A DNA stretch of 64,000 nt from Whalleya microplaca (taxonomy: Eukaryota > Ascomycota > Sordariomycetes > Xylariales > Xylariaceae). Both the position numbers and the translations under genes were made by a program. The stretch spans positions 496,001-560,000 of the forward strand of contig MU385711.1 of assembly GCA_022497155.1 (NCBI GenBank), given 5' to 3'. The notes under the pieces are model-generated. The model was not told the origin of the DNA. It searched no databases and worked only from the letters and a program-made list of their open reading frames with translations. This document shows positions 38,301 through 51,092 of this stretch, piece after piece (positions within the stretch are counted from its first letter, which is position 1; every line of letters begins with the position of its first letter).

Positions 38301-40763
38301 CCGACACCTTGCCCTTTTGCTGATAGGGTACGGGCAGGCCCTTGCTAGCACAACCCAAAATCATCCGATTTTGATTTTTTCTGAGAAGCCGGGGATTCGT
38401 GGTCCATCAACCACGATGGCTGTTTAGTCGTAGCCCGCTCCCATGGACCGTACCGAACCATCTCTCTCATCTGCCACACACACACCACCCCCCTTTGTGA
38501 TCCCGGTTACCTGACCACCCACTTCACTGCGGAATCTTCGATCTGAGGGTTGGCAACGATGCGACTGTACTATATGGGCCCCCCCATTGGCACTAATAGA
38601 CCTGCAACCTCACCGCAAATAGCCCTGAAATACCAAAGTGGTACCCCTTATTTCGCTGCTGAGGATAATGGCGTGACCTTGCGACTCGTCATTTCTAGCC
38701 AACTGCTACCTCAGGGTACGCCTTTTAGTAACTGTACCATAGCCTTGGGCGTCGGGAGCGATCCGTTCGCATTCGCGGTTGTGTGTGGTTCAGATTCGCC
38801 CAAGTCACCCATGAATGAGACTAGGGCCAAAGGTATGTACATACAGTGTAGGGCCAGCGCCAGAGGTTAAGGAACAAACCGTCGATTTCCTGTCGCCCAT
38901 GACAGTATCATGGCGGTATTGTGGCGGTAGCCGAGTCAAGCCTGTCTGTTTCGTTCATTACACACTCATAGGCTCAACCATAGAGACTCGCCCATAGCCT
39001 CACTCATCACAGACTCGCCAAGTCCAAGAGGGCTAACAAGGCGTGTTGTTGGGTTGGTTACCAAATCAAAGTCCCCGGCATCATGTTCCTTTGAGTGGTG
39101 GGAGGATGGCAGTGCCCTTCCAAAGAACCTACTAGGTACATACATGCTTCCATAGGTGGTAAAGAGCTCAAATCTCTGAGAGGATTCTGCCGGAGGTCGC
39201 AGTCGCCAGTACCAACTGACTGGCTGCAGGCCCTGGCTTGTGAGATTCCCAACCCTTGTCTCTACCGTCTTCCTGGTCCCCCGTTTCCCCCACCTCAAGG
39301 CTCAAGCGAACCCAGCAGTCCCAGGTTGCAACTAGGCCTCCGTTCTGTTGTTGCGGTACAAGTGCAGTGCTATGCAAAATTGGCCAACAGGGGTACGCTA
39401 GGTTATGAGTAGGTTGGGGTCCCCTTACACATATGTGCCCATTCATCAAGCACCGCAAATCACCAGACTACGTTATGGTACATCATACAGTAGCATACAA
39501 CTGCATACGGGTATCCGTCCATCTCGCCTCCAATCTGTTGTACTTGTTTCTCGAAATTCTCTTAATCCACACATCGCCCGCATTTTCGTTTCTTAGTCAG
39601 AGCTTCTTTTTTTCCTTCCGCTCTCCTTCCGCTTTCCTTCCCCATTCGAACGTCACGAGGCCTGAACGACTTCAAAGGATATCAACGAGGAGAACTTTTG
39701 GTTTTATAGTCTGCTGCCGCCAGCTGCTCCCGTCTGCGCAATATTCCTGCCTTGTCTTACAGCTCTTGTAAGTCAGCATATCTAGGGCGCCTACGCAGTC
39801 TACGCAGTAGTTTATAAAACCCGCACGACACGCTCTCAAGACATCCTTGTCCTCTCAAGGAGAAGGCATTCTATTCGACTCTGTCTTGACGACCCGACGA
39901 TATAGTACGAACTACACGAGCGTCGTCGAAAACCTAGAGCGGCACCCTCACCGGAGCCGAAAGCAGAATACCACCGTCTAGTTTCGCGGGCTTAATCCAG
40001 ACCCACCCGGTGACCACAGAAAGAGGTGAGAGATACCAGACATGTCTTAAAACATCACGCTGCCGCCATTTGTGGTGATTCGATTTAGTGTCGAGTATAC
40101 TTTTTGTATGGAACAGATTATTCAGATTGTGGAGAAAAGGCGCGAGCTTATGTTTCGTTCCTACAATCCCCGTCCCCTTCTGTCGCATACTACGTATTTG
40201 TTTTTCTAATCAGTCTGGACTCCAAAAGGTACAATTTCGACATCCTGACGCCACCACTGCGTGAGCCCGCGCCATTAGAAACAGCGTTTTCACAAAAGCT
40301 AGTTGGCTCATAGATCGATCCTTTTCACTCAAGCAGCTTGTGGTTTTGCAGCCTTGCCCACAATAACTTGACTCAATTGTCTCGTGTTTACAATATACTG
40401 CCTTTCTTTGGCATAAGTCTTGAGGCGGCAGAGTCCGGCGCCCTCTTGCTTTCATTAGAAGACGATCAAGATCACCATCTCAAGTACCGCCGAGTCAGAT
40501 GCACGAATCTTTTTAGTTGACTGGCCGGGGCTTTTTTGGGACCGCCATTGGTAATAGTCGCGCTATGGAAGCGGGTGAACCTGGCACTAGGCAAAGGTCA
40601 GTTCATCTCTTAAGCTCATAATGCGTCCGCTGCCATCTCGTTGAACTCAAGTTAACCTGTGTATCTTGGAATTTATAGTGGTTTTACCTCCGCCAGTGAA
40701 CCTGATTCGTACAGTCACCGCCCTCTTCAACCCACAGAGCGACATCCTCGCGAAGCACCAACT
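32369..40763. other. Gene desert, right half, and nsdD upstream region
   Basis: About 8.4 kb with no supported gene. Frames of 60-150 codons occur on both strands without recognisable domains. From about 39.6 kb onward the sequence is probably the promoter and long 5' leader of nsdD; the region 40620-40760 may contain the end of a leader intron or extra N-terminal codons. Confidence 0.45.
37988..38015. repeat. TGGCAGAG tandem repeat
   Basis: Three and a half 8-bp units TGGCAGAG, the third with one substitution. Confidence 0.85.
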
Positions 40764-42058
40764 ATGGCGGCTGCGGCACTGATCAACCCGGCCACGGCAT
40801 ATCATCCTCATAACCCGCCATTCTCCTCCCCGTACCATCAACAGCCGCCTCCGCCTCCGCCGTCCATGCCTAGCATGATTTCGCCTGGGGGCAGGAGAAC
40901 GCCTAATGAGATAGATCCTGCCCAGAGGCAGTCTCTTCCGTCTATATCGGAAGTCTTTTCAGGTGCCAAACCTAGCGCCTATTCGCCACAAACTCCCACG
41001 ACCTTGGCTGGGTCTCACAGTCTTCCTCCACCATTCAGTTCCTCAGCGCCGCCCAGGCCGGAACCAGTATCTGAACCACGGTCAGCGCCTTCTCACGAAG
41101 ACAAGTACTTGCGTTACCCCCCGCGTGCGGAAATCAGCCCGCCTCGTGGCCCTCCCGCCTCCACATACGCGTTCCCAGAACAGCGCGATCCAAAGCCTCC
41201 AACGCCAATACCAAATGGCAATCACGCAAATCCTCCACCGCCCCAGATCCCATATCCACCAGGCCAGTTCCCTCTGCCTACGGCGCCACTCTCGCCACGA
41301 CATCTAGCTCGGCCTGTTCCACCTTATGAGCAGCATAGACCACCTCTTCACAGCGATGAAGACTACGCAATGCAAAGAAACCGATACGACAACTCTACGC
41401 TGAATCGACATTTTGAGTCATGGGGTTATCAGGATTGCTTGCACAAGGTTTGTCACGCGCATGGTACTCATGATGACCACATTGGCTCACAGATGCAGCA
41501 GCTAGCGTGGACTTCGAGGACAATCTACAATTTTGCCGAGGCATACGGCAAGATTGCTTCAGAACAACACGGTGGTCAACCTATCCCGGAACGATTACCG
41601 AGCGAGCAGGAAGTCAACAGTATGCTGGGTAACGCGCAATTCGTAAAGCAGTCTCTCGAAAGTATTCGGGAATTGGTGCAGCACAGTGCAGCGGCTGAAA
41701 AGGCCCGCGAAGGCGGCCGGCCGAAGGGCCCATATGATGGGGATGACGACATCAGCATGTACGGTGATGGTTTGAAACAGTCGTACGGGCTTGGAGGAGA
41801 AGTCAAGAAGCGGCGAGGGGTAAGTCGCTCCACACGGAACATCTGGTAACATCACAAGCTCATATCCGCTTCTAGCGCGCGGCGCCTCCTGGCCGATGTC
41901 ATAGTTGTAATAGGATCGATACCCCAGAATGGCGACGAGGGCCAGACGGTGCGAGAACACTATGCAATGCATGCGGACTCCACTACGCCAAACTTGAAAG
42001 GAAACGTCAGATGGAGCAACGCTCCATTCGACCAAAGACTGTGGAGGAGCGAGTATAG
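40764..42058 (+). CDS. nsdD: GATA-type transcription factor NsdD (sexual/asexual development)
   Basis: Two exons, 40764..41819 and 41876..42058, encode 412 residues. The intron 41820..41875 has GTAAGT and a TTCTAG acceptor and falls between codons just before the DNA-binding domain. Residues 1-200 are Pro/Ser-rich and disordered (activation-type). A conserved block near 213-230 reads [16 protein letters not shown]. Residues 360-385 are a single GATA zinc finger, CHSC to CNAC with 18 residues between the Cys pairs (C360, C363, C382, C385). It is followed by the basic tail [18 protein letters not shown] that is typical of NsdD (Neurospora SUB-1). NsdD controls sexual development, conidiation and some secondary metabolism. 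The start is uncertain: the same frame is open from an ATG at 40659, which would add 35 residues. Confidence 0.9.
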
Positions 42059-45000
42059 ATCCGCGACCTGGCCTCCCATGAATTCTTAAAACGAAGAGAG
42101 CAGCGATGTGCAACACCTGCTAAGGGATAACGGCTACTCTGTCCACCTCCGCGCGGCAGTAATGTCTTCCCGACATACTTTGGCGTCCATTGTTCTGGCT
42201 TCCACTGAACAGAACACTGGCCAAAGTCTCATTCCAGCATTTAAGTGTGTTAATTATACCCGATATCGAACTATTCTTTTTAATCAGGCTCCATTCCCGA
42301 TACCGGCAGCTTTCGTTGTATATACCCTTCATCTGGGCAAAAGGACTCGGCGAATTTACGTTACGGCATCATTCGGCGCTCGGCTCTCGGTTTGATCTTG
42401 CAAGTTGATATTTATTATGGGGGGGTTCATGAAGATAAAGGCAAGGGGAAATTTTGGCCATATATGGGGGTTACATTCTATTTGACATACGATGGTGCAA
42501 GAAGTATGAAGAACCGAGGGCATGCATGAATATTTGCAAAATTGATCGCATTCTGTGGGGATAGAAGGATAGCTCAAGTGATTTGTTTTGCGTTTTTTTG
42601 GAGATCACGACGCAAGTCCTTGTCAGCCTAACAATTATACGAGCTTGCAATGTTGACTGTGGTGGAGTTGGGGAAAGTCGCAAGATGACTATGTACAAGC
42701 CCAAGACGTCTGACGGCGCATTCTCAGGAGTGGATGTCCCGGAACTGTCAATATAAACTTGGGGAATAATTACATGAAATAGCGTTCTTTTGCGCATGCC
42801 TTGACATTAGACTAAACCCTCTACACCTAGCGTATTTAGAAGACGATGGATGGATCTGTCATAAACATCAAGTTCGGCACATCTTAGTCCTACGTGAATG
42901 AATTCTTATTATTTTAGAAAAAAAATTTCTCCCTTGCCTGTTGAGCATATGATGTATGCTTTGTAAGATAGGAACTGCGTGAATATGTAATATGATATCT
43001 CGGATATCGGAAAGGAGTCTAGCCCCCGTCCACAATCGTCCCTTTTCCCCTTCCTCGCGCCATTCTCCCGCTATTCGTGACACAACCTGGGGAAACTGTG
43101 CGGCTCGCCATCAGTCAAGATAAAGACACATCAATGATCACCGTCATCTCTTTAGATATTTCCCTCAGACTTCCACTACGAGGTGGGTGTGCGCAGTATT
43201 GTGACACGCCCCCTCCCCTTCCCCTTACCACCCTTTAGATAGAGTGAACAATAATAAGAAAAGCTATCTGGATGAGGCGCCCTGGGTGATGGCAGAATGC
43301 AGCTCCTAGCACGCACACGCACCACGCGGGAGGCGGGCCTCTCCACAGCATGCCGTGCGACGTGACCTGTCAGATTGATGACATGTGCTCACGCTGCTTG
43401 GTCGGCGCCGCTACACATAATCATACACAAGGCAAAATGCGGACTCCGTGAGTCTCAGAGCGGGCAATTAGTTCTTACGCGGGTTCACCTTTCTCAGATC
43501 ATGTCATCATGGGCTGGCGGCGGCCGGCTAGGAGACCGGTGTGCGGATCGGCTGGGGAAACCGGATTGGACGATGAACTGCGAGATATGAGGTGGCGGAC
43601 CTGAGACCTTTCTCTGTCTGCCTGTCTTAAGATGCCCAACTGCATCTGGTATGGCAGCCCAACTCACCCCTACGTATTATATAGTATAGGATGATTCATA
43701 CGTGCGCCGACAAGGAGGGTGGCAAGTTTCAGTCAGCTTGGCGTTGCTGTTTTCAATTACAAAGTATACCAGAGAGTTTCCGTGCAGGGTCTTCTTCTTT
43801 TCGCTGCAACTCCCGCCCGGGTTTTACAGCTCTTTTTATTTATTTATTTTTCCATGTACCCCCTTGCCGAACCGCGTCTAGGCGGCCCTGGTGTCAAGTG
43901 ACACAAACTCGACCAGACTTCAATATCAATAAAATCACGCCCGTGGTTGGCGGCATCAATCCACCGAACGGTTGTGGCTCTGACGTCTGACGTGCCGCAA
44001 GCCTTCCTTGCCGACCTACAGGATCGGAACAAGGCTACGGGCTCAATTCTCGATTATCAAATCAGCACGGCAGAACCCAAATAACCTTGGTCAAGTATAT
44101 TTTCAGCTCGCGGGCCTGCCTACCTGCCTGCCTGCCTGCCCTACCTATGCCCTGCCGGTCTATGGATATCCGTGTAAGTGGTGGAGCCCCAAACTCACAT
44201 ACTACAATGTATACATATGATATATCAACGGATGCCTGGTGGGTTCAGCCCCATAGATTGGTGCGAAGCGAAGGAGAAATTGTCCCTCCGCAATTTGTTA
44301 TTTGCTGCATAGAAGGGTGATTGCATCTGCTTCCTGTTCAGGCAGATGCAAGAGAACCAAAGCGGTGCCTTGCGGGTTAACCCGTCAAGGGATGGGGGGA
44401 TGTGGGGAGAGTAGATCCGACAGGAGTCAAAGATAAAGAGGGACGAACAGATCATCCTCCTTCTCCTGCCTATCTGCCTGTTACACCTGTCCCACGATAC
44501 ACCGAGGAGGGGCGCAGGAAATCAAGTTCGCTACGATGCAGCCAGGCGGATCTACACATTACTCTAGATCTCGTCTGTCAAACAGTGCCACAGTACGCAA
44601 GTATCACCAAAGGAAGGGAGATAGAGGAAGGTTGACAACCCCCCCCCTTGCGCCCCCCGGACGGTTTACGTCCGTCCACCGTGTGTTCCCCTTGGCACGT
44701 TCGTCGACGGCGGGTACAGACCACACGGACTTGTCTACATACGTACTGACTTATTCTGACCGAGAGCCGGCGGTAAGCTGCCGAGCGCGCACCGCCAATA
44801 TTCTCCTGTGCATCAAGCCGCACTGATGTGACCCTCCCCCCCTTCGAAAGTACACAGTCGATGCAACTCGGGTCGGCAAGCTGTTAGGTGCAATGAGTGC
44901 ACGACGGCGCTGGCGCGCGGATGCCTGCCGCAAATTCCAATCTCGAGATCGGTCACGAGCTGCAACTGCGGGCGATCTCATCTGTGTGCCTCGATTCATC

Positions 45001-47890
45001 AATACAATTTTTTTATTGATAACCTTTACGTGCGCCCGACGAGACACAGCATTCTGCAGGTTATTGCACCAGATTCTCAAGGAGATTTTTTTGTTCCCTT
45101 TTTCTCGCATCTCCAACAGGAAAAAGGGCGCTGCTGCACCCTCGTACGAGTCAGGTATTATTTAGACAGAAGGGGGTGAGATATAACCAGTGTAGCGCGG
45201 TCCCCGTCACACCCCTTTCGCGGCTTTATTATTTATTCTTGGCGTCCAACCTCACCGAACTCTATCTCGATCTAATACGCACGTCAAATCCCGTTCTTGG
45301 TCATGACTGAACTTACTTGTTAGAGATAGGGTTTCTGCGGATCGACGCGAGAAACGTAATCTTAGTTAGAGTATGTCGCTAGAATGATGCGAGCAACTCC
45401 GTGGCGGTCATCAATCAGGCGTCAAGCCTCGGGCTTCCGCGGACTCCCTAGCGGCAATGGCGTCCGGATAGCCTCATGACAACGTCAGGAAGGTCGACAC
45501 AAAAAGAATTAGTACCGACGGGCTATTGAAATGAGGCTGCATGAAGTTTGGGTTTTAGACCGACTTGGCTTGAAGATACTGGCTATAGAGTACCGAGTGA
45601 CTTTCCTTTTCCAAGAGGGGGGGTCGTGCCCCCTTTCGCCCATCCACCGTTGCAAAGAAATCTGCGAAGGCCATAGACGCGCGCCGGGCGTCGTCCTCCG
45701 CTAATCTCTCCTCTCCTTGGCCAGGCACCGAAGAGTCCGGCGCGCGTGTGCTGTTCTGTGTTGCTCCGTGTTGTAGTCTGTGGCAGCCCCTATCCGCACT
45801 TGTCCTCACACGACGCAAGACATGGGTGGTATCCTTGATTCACAATCGAGGAGATACACAGTAGATAGGTAACTAGTAATGACCCTGCGTTGAACGTGAC
45901 ACTAGCCTTAGGCGTTTTCGAAGCACGAGGTCGCCGTTCTAGTTGCCGCATATTGTGTGTACGATCATATTTCTCCGAAAGATTTGGCAGCGAGGCAGAG
46001 GAGATATCTAGATTTCTGTACCAGTCGCATCTCAACCCCGAAATAGAAACGCCGTACTGTTTCATTCGCAATACATATCCTTTACAGAAGAACATGGCGG
46101 GAATGGGCTTTCAGTTACATACCACAAGATTGTTATTCTAGCCATTGGAGCTACATATTATCATTGATTGTCATCAATATTCGGCAGTTGATTGGATGTA
46201 TATACAGGGACGAGGTACTTGGCATCCATACATGGACGAATGGCTGCGCCAGTGACCAGCCACTGTACTGTTTTGTCTCGAGACACCTCGTCTCGAACTT
46301 CCTCCGTTAAATTGCATGCAAGATACACAAGCGCCTAAGACAATCGATGCCATCGCCCGAATGAGATTGACTTTCTTTTATTTCGAGTCTCACCAGCATT
46401 GTCTAAGATTGCGAATCACATACATAGGAGCCTGCAGGGGGTATTTGCACTGAATAGATAGGATGCCTAGATGCCTAGATGCCTAGATGCTTAACTACCT
46501 CGGTATCAAATTTGGCTTCTTCGGCCCCGGCTGGGGGCCTTGTGAATGGCCATTTAAGCCTTGTGTAAGTTGATCTGTCTTAACCTTGACCGCCGCCTCG
46601 GGGGATCAACCTTGATTGTGGTGAGTTTCGACTGCTGAAAATAGTGCCTGCGTGCTTTTAAGCCACGTGGGTTTGTCTGGTATATGTACCGAATCAGCTA
46701 ACCTAGGTTAAGCTAGATCCCAGGTTTCCACTCTATCTCGCAGATTCAGCCCACGTCTTTTTCAGATATCGTAAGATCTATGTACCGGGATCGCTGGGCT
46801 TAGCTGCTAGTACGTGGTAGGCAGGTAGAGGGCAAATCTCACTCTGTAGCTCGATGTCTACCTTGTCTGTTCCCAATCCTACCCTCCAGTCGAGATCCTT
46901 TGTCCTTCCATCTACCAATCACACGCCATGTTCTTGTCCCGACGCAGCCGTCAGGTCGCCCAGAAATGGTTTTCCAGAACATATGCCCGGGTCTTTCTTA
47001 TTCCTTGTTTCCATTTGGAACATGCAGATTATATTTGTACCTGTACCTTTCCCCTTCCACCACCAGCTGTCTAGAACGGCGTGCCGTTCATACAGATTCC
47101 GCGATGGACCAGTCATTATAACTTCGATATCAATCAATTTAGATCTCACTAAGCACCATAGCCCATCTATCTAGAGGCACCAACCTCTAGTTCGTACTTC
47201 TGCCTTGACTAGCGTCCTGACTATAGGCTTCTGCAACCTCTTCCACGTATCAATACCTTCAATACATACGCATACTATGTATTTGAGTGAAGATCAGATC
47301 CCCGCAGAGAATATCCATTGCTCTAAACTATTTCAATATTAGTGTTTTCTATACAATACTACGTAGTATGGACTACTACATACTAGTACAAGGCGACAAG
47401 TGTCAGGCCATGCCAAGACGTTAGAATTTGTCAGCACTACTAGTTGCCCCCTCTTTAAAGTCCACGCCGTCGATAGTCGATGTGCTAAACACTCGGAAGG
47501 AACCCGACATCACGATCATCGTTTCCGGGACCAGGGCGATGGGTTAAGGTTCGCGCCGTCTGGTCTACACATCAAGCTACTGTAGTCTAGCCCCCATCTC
47601 GATACACGTACGTGTAGGAACTTGGCGGCTTGGGTCTCTGCTGTAGCCTTTTTATCCACGAATCAGCTAAGTGAACCTAGAAAGGGTTGACAATAGCTTC
47701 AGTCAGTCAGTCCAGTTCAGTTTTCACGTCAAAGCGACTCGACCCGTCGGTCCTTCATGAATCACCGCGTTGCAGCTTGAACCCCCCAACAATTACATCG
47801 TCAGTTGTTTATGGTAGTTTATGGTACGAAACGCAGTACCTGTCACTACCTGAGACGGAGCAGCACCCGCAATCCACACTCGTGGATTCG
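42059..47890. other. Long intergenic region
   Basis: About 5.8 kb. The first several hundred bases are probably the nsdD 3' UTR. I find no supported gene; frames near 44.9-46.1 kb reach about 120 codons on the minus strand but carry no domain. The last part is upstream DNA of the cupin gene. Confidence 0.5.
46462..46493. repeat. GATGCCTA tandem repeat
   Basis: Four 8-bp units, the last with one substitution. Confidence 0.9.
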
Positions 47891-48247
47891 ATGGAGCAGT
47901 TTGAATTCCACGCTTATGCGCGGCACCCCACCACAGGGGATCGTGCCTGGGTCGAGATCGAGCCCAATATCCACCAGATGACCCTGAATGAGGATGCGGA
48001 CGCTGGGCGCAAGACGGTGCTCCAGCGCTGGCAGCCCAAGACCGCCAACGTGCAGCAGAACTTCGTGCACGACTATGTCGAGGAGATCTTCATTGTCCAG
48101 GGCGACCTGGCTGATACCAAGCGGGGAGGCAAGTGGGAAGCCGGTGCGTACGCGTATCGGAAGCCAGGCATGGAGCATGGGCCGTTCTACAGCGAACACG
48201 GCTGCTTGATGTTCATCGTCATCCTGCCAGATACCGGCAGTCCTTGA
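47891..48247 (+). CDS. Small cupin-domain protein (ChrR-like)
   Basis: A single exon encodes 118 residues. I chose the ATG at 47891 (MEQFEFHAYARHPTTGDR) because the upstream continuation of the frame to 47687 is low in coding character. The chain is one small cupin barrel. The first motif region reads NFVHDYVEEIFIVQGDL, with His and two Glu at metal-ligand positions. The second reads PGMEHGPFYSEHGCLMFIV, with a His ligand. The closest family I can name is the ChrR-type cupin found in bacterial anti-sigma factors and in stand-alone fungal proteins of unknown activity. It stands alone, with several kilobases of non-coding DNA on both sides. Metal binding is likely; the reaction is unknown. Confidence 0.8.
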   Translation: MEQFEFHAYARHPTTGDRAWVEIEPNIHQMTLNEDADAGRKTVLQRWQPKTANVQQNFVHDYVEEIFIVQGDLADTKRGGKWEAGAYAYRKPGMEHGPFYSEHGCLMFIVILPDTGSP

Positions 48248-50328
48248 TGGATACATACATTCTTCACTGGGAAGCTAGTGCTGCCAAGATGACATAGTGA
48301 GGACTGTTGCTAGCATCTCAGCTGAGCTAGGATGTGGAAGATGAGGGACCGAGTAGCTTCGATCTACTGTAGTAGCTTGCTGTCACAACGGCGTGTCAAA
48401 GTTCTTCGAAGTTCTCAGCTAGGTAGTTAGGAACTAATACATAATACGATGAACGGTTAAGGGGGAAAGCTTAATTGCCATTAGCCGCGATCCAGCCCGT
48501 TTCATCTCATCTGTTGTCTCAGGTGAGCCTAAAAACTTACCAGTTGTCTGATGTTTTATTGTACGTTCTGCTTGCCGTCAGGCTCTCCAGCCTTAGCAGA
48601 TGTCTAGACATCTTCTGTTCTCAGGTGTTGCATGTGGTTATCGCCAAGACCGCCGTCTCAAGACTTGTTTGCATGCGGCTTACATCTGGCACCCTTGTCA
48701 ATGTGCCAAAGTGTTGGCGCCGTTCTGGCCGGCATTCAAAAGTAGCTTTGTTGGGATGAAGGTGTTTGAACGGGATCGGCGTCATGGTCTGAGGGCCTCA
48801 GTTAATTACTATCATTAGTGCCAAAAAGTGAGTCTAGTGCTTAGACCTTCTTCTTTTTGACTTGGACACACTCTCAATGTGCATATTCAAAGATGGCGAG
48901 ATGATCTTCTAAAGACGACAAGAACAAGAGTTTCACTTGCACTAGTAGAACGGTTAGTGACGCATAGTTGATCAAATCTCCATGCCTTGTGCAGTAGTAG
49001 GGCACAAGTACCTATACATCTCCCAACACGATGCTAGGGCTGAAGGCATAGAGCTAAACTTTCAAGGCATGAAACAGCTAGAGATCCTCATCAGCCTTCC
49101 TCATAGCACTCTTGTGATAGTGACCTAATTGCACACAGAACGATAAGAGCTAAAACTGTATCTTGATTTCCTTGGTGGCACGTGTAGATCTCATCATATC
49201 TGCGTAGGCTGATAACCCTGTGGCTTTTTGTCTCGGCATTGTGAGTGAAGATTCCGATAGTGTGATGAGGCGTCAACGAAGACTGACGGCCCCATGACTT
49301 GACTTGATACAGTGTCTTATTTTCCAGTAAAGTAGCTCGAATAGAAGCAGAAGAAGAAGAAAAGAGTAAACAGCAAAGCTTCGCGCATGAATCGACTTAC
49401 GTAGGCGCGATAACTCCAAAGTGTTTCCGTGGCACGTGTGATGTCAGCCACAGATTACTTTCCGCTGCAGGATCTGAACGACGGTATCAACTGACTCGAA
49501 GCCACGATATGACGCCACGTCAGACGTGTCTCTGGGTCCGGGACCGAGGAGGTCAACGGTTCGTGAGGCTGTGAGACAAGACAGAAGGAACCCTTTTCTT
49601 TTCTCGGGAGAAGAAAGCGCCACGGCGTGTCGGCGGTATTTAACGCTACTAACTCTGCTGTCTCTTCACGGCTCTTACTATCTCCGGCTTCACCTCGTGC
49701 TACGTGATCAGAGACAACGCTCCGGTCAGGAGATTGGGAGCCATATCGCCGGGACTGCTCGCGGCTTACGGACCAACCAGATTACGTCCGCGGTCAGTAG
49801 ACAGACTATTGTCTGCGTACCACAGTCAAATCTCAAGGCTAGATCTTCCGGTTTCTCAGGTGAGGGCATCCTAATATCTAACTCGGCCATTCTGAGTCCG
49901 CACGCCGCGGCATGGAATGGGATAGTGGTCCTTCATGTTCCACAACAGTATCACATGGGCTTACATAGATCACATTATGTGCCTGGGTAGATCGATCTGA
50001 AGCACTGCATTTATTAGGATCGGACTCAACCACTATGTCGGGTCAAGTAAGCCGGATAGTTACCGTTTACTGGTGATTGGATAGCCCCTATAATATGTCA
50101 ATTTATCTCATGCTGTATCATCGTGGTGATCGAACCCTCTTCGCCTGGAACAGCATATGGTGATTTCTAAAGTAGATATGATCATAGTATATTTTGCTGC
50201 GTAAGATCTGTATCACTCATATTAGTCCGCATACATACCAAGGCTCTCAGTCAGGCATACATATATGTGTGCCGACTATACGTTATTTAGCAGAGACATA
50301 CATATAGAATGCAGGTCAGAATGATCTA
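48248..50328. other. Intergenic region
   Basis: About 2.1 kb between the cupin gene and the inverted-repeat element. It includes a 154-codon frame (49526-49990, +) that resembles nothing I know. I see no supported gene. Confidence 0.5.
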
Positions 50329-50430
50329 CAGTGGGGAGCCAAAAATAACGGACACTTAAAATTAGCCACACTATAACTTTACATTTAAATAATAATTTAA
50401 CTACACCCTTTTAAAACAAAGCATATATAT
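50329..50430 (+). repeat. Left terminal inverted repeat (outer part)
   Basis: This is the outer 100 bp of the left arm. It shares CAAAAATAACGGACAC, CCACACTAT, CATTTAA and TTAACTACACC-like blocks with the right end in inverse orientation. Confidence 0.85.
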
Positions 50431-50989
50431 AAACTATAGGTAGTTTTAAAAGGGCTTTTAAATGCATTTTTTACTTTTTTAATTATATCTTAAAATAAAA
50501 TTAAAATAAATAAAACGAAAAAGTGTATATAATGTATTTAATACGGGAATTATTATAATTTTAATTTTATATATAATTAAAATATTTTATAATAACTTTA
50601 TTATATAAGTAAAATAACTATTAGTTTATATATATACTTTATTTTTAAATATTTTAAATACGTTAAAATTTAAAGTGTAATATATAGAAAAATTGAAATT
50701 TTCTCTCGTTTCTCCACTTTTTACCTTAAACTTAACGTTTTCATTTAACTATAAATAATTAAATAAAATAGCTAAAAATAAAAGGTATATATAAACTAAT
50801 ATTCATTTTATAAAGGGTTTAAAGATCTTAAAACGGATTTTTAATTAAGTTAAAATTAAAATTCTAATAAATATATTTATATATATAACATTCAATACTT
50901 TTATTACTACATATTAACTATTTTATATATAAGCGAAATAAAAAATAAAAAATATATTATAAAACTACATCTAAAATGACCTATACTTA

Positions 50990-51090
50990 CTATATATACT
51001 TCATTTTTATAAGGTGTGGTTAAGTTAATAATTAAATGAGAAGTAATAGTGTGGCAGATTAGGGTGTCCGTTATTTTTGTAACCTGACTG
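50990..51090 (-). repeat. Right terminal inverted repeat (outer part)
   Basis: The mirror partner of the left end. Reading inward on the minus strand it begins CAGTCAGGTTA, then the shared 16-mer CAAAAATAACGGACAC. Confidence 0.85.
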
Positions 51091-51092
51091 TA

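Larger units (their letters stand above)
50329..51090. mobile_element. AT-rich foldback MITE (Tc1/mariner-type ends)
   Basis: This 762-bp element starts CAGT and ends ACTG, with TA immediately outside each end (50327-50328 and 51091-51092), the target-site duplication typical of Tc1/mariner insertions. The ends are inverted repeats: both read inward CAGT, eight variable bases, then the identical 15-mer AAAAATAACGGACAC and, 8-10 bases on, CCACACTAT. Similarity between one end and the reverse complement of the other continues imperfectly through most of the element, so the whole unit is a foldback palindrome centred near 50710. The interior is almost entirely A and T, with stops in all frames and no transposase. 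That fits repeat-induced point mutation, although the inferred C-to-T bias has not been counted. It lies about 440 bp downstream of the GSH1 stop codon. Confidence 0.9.

Noticed and set aside
49526..49990. 154-codon open frame on the + strand
   Set aside because: The composition is not gene-like and no domain or homologous pattern is visible.
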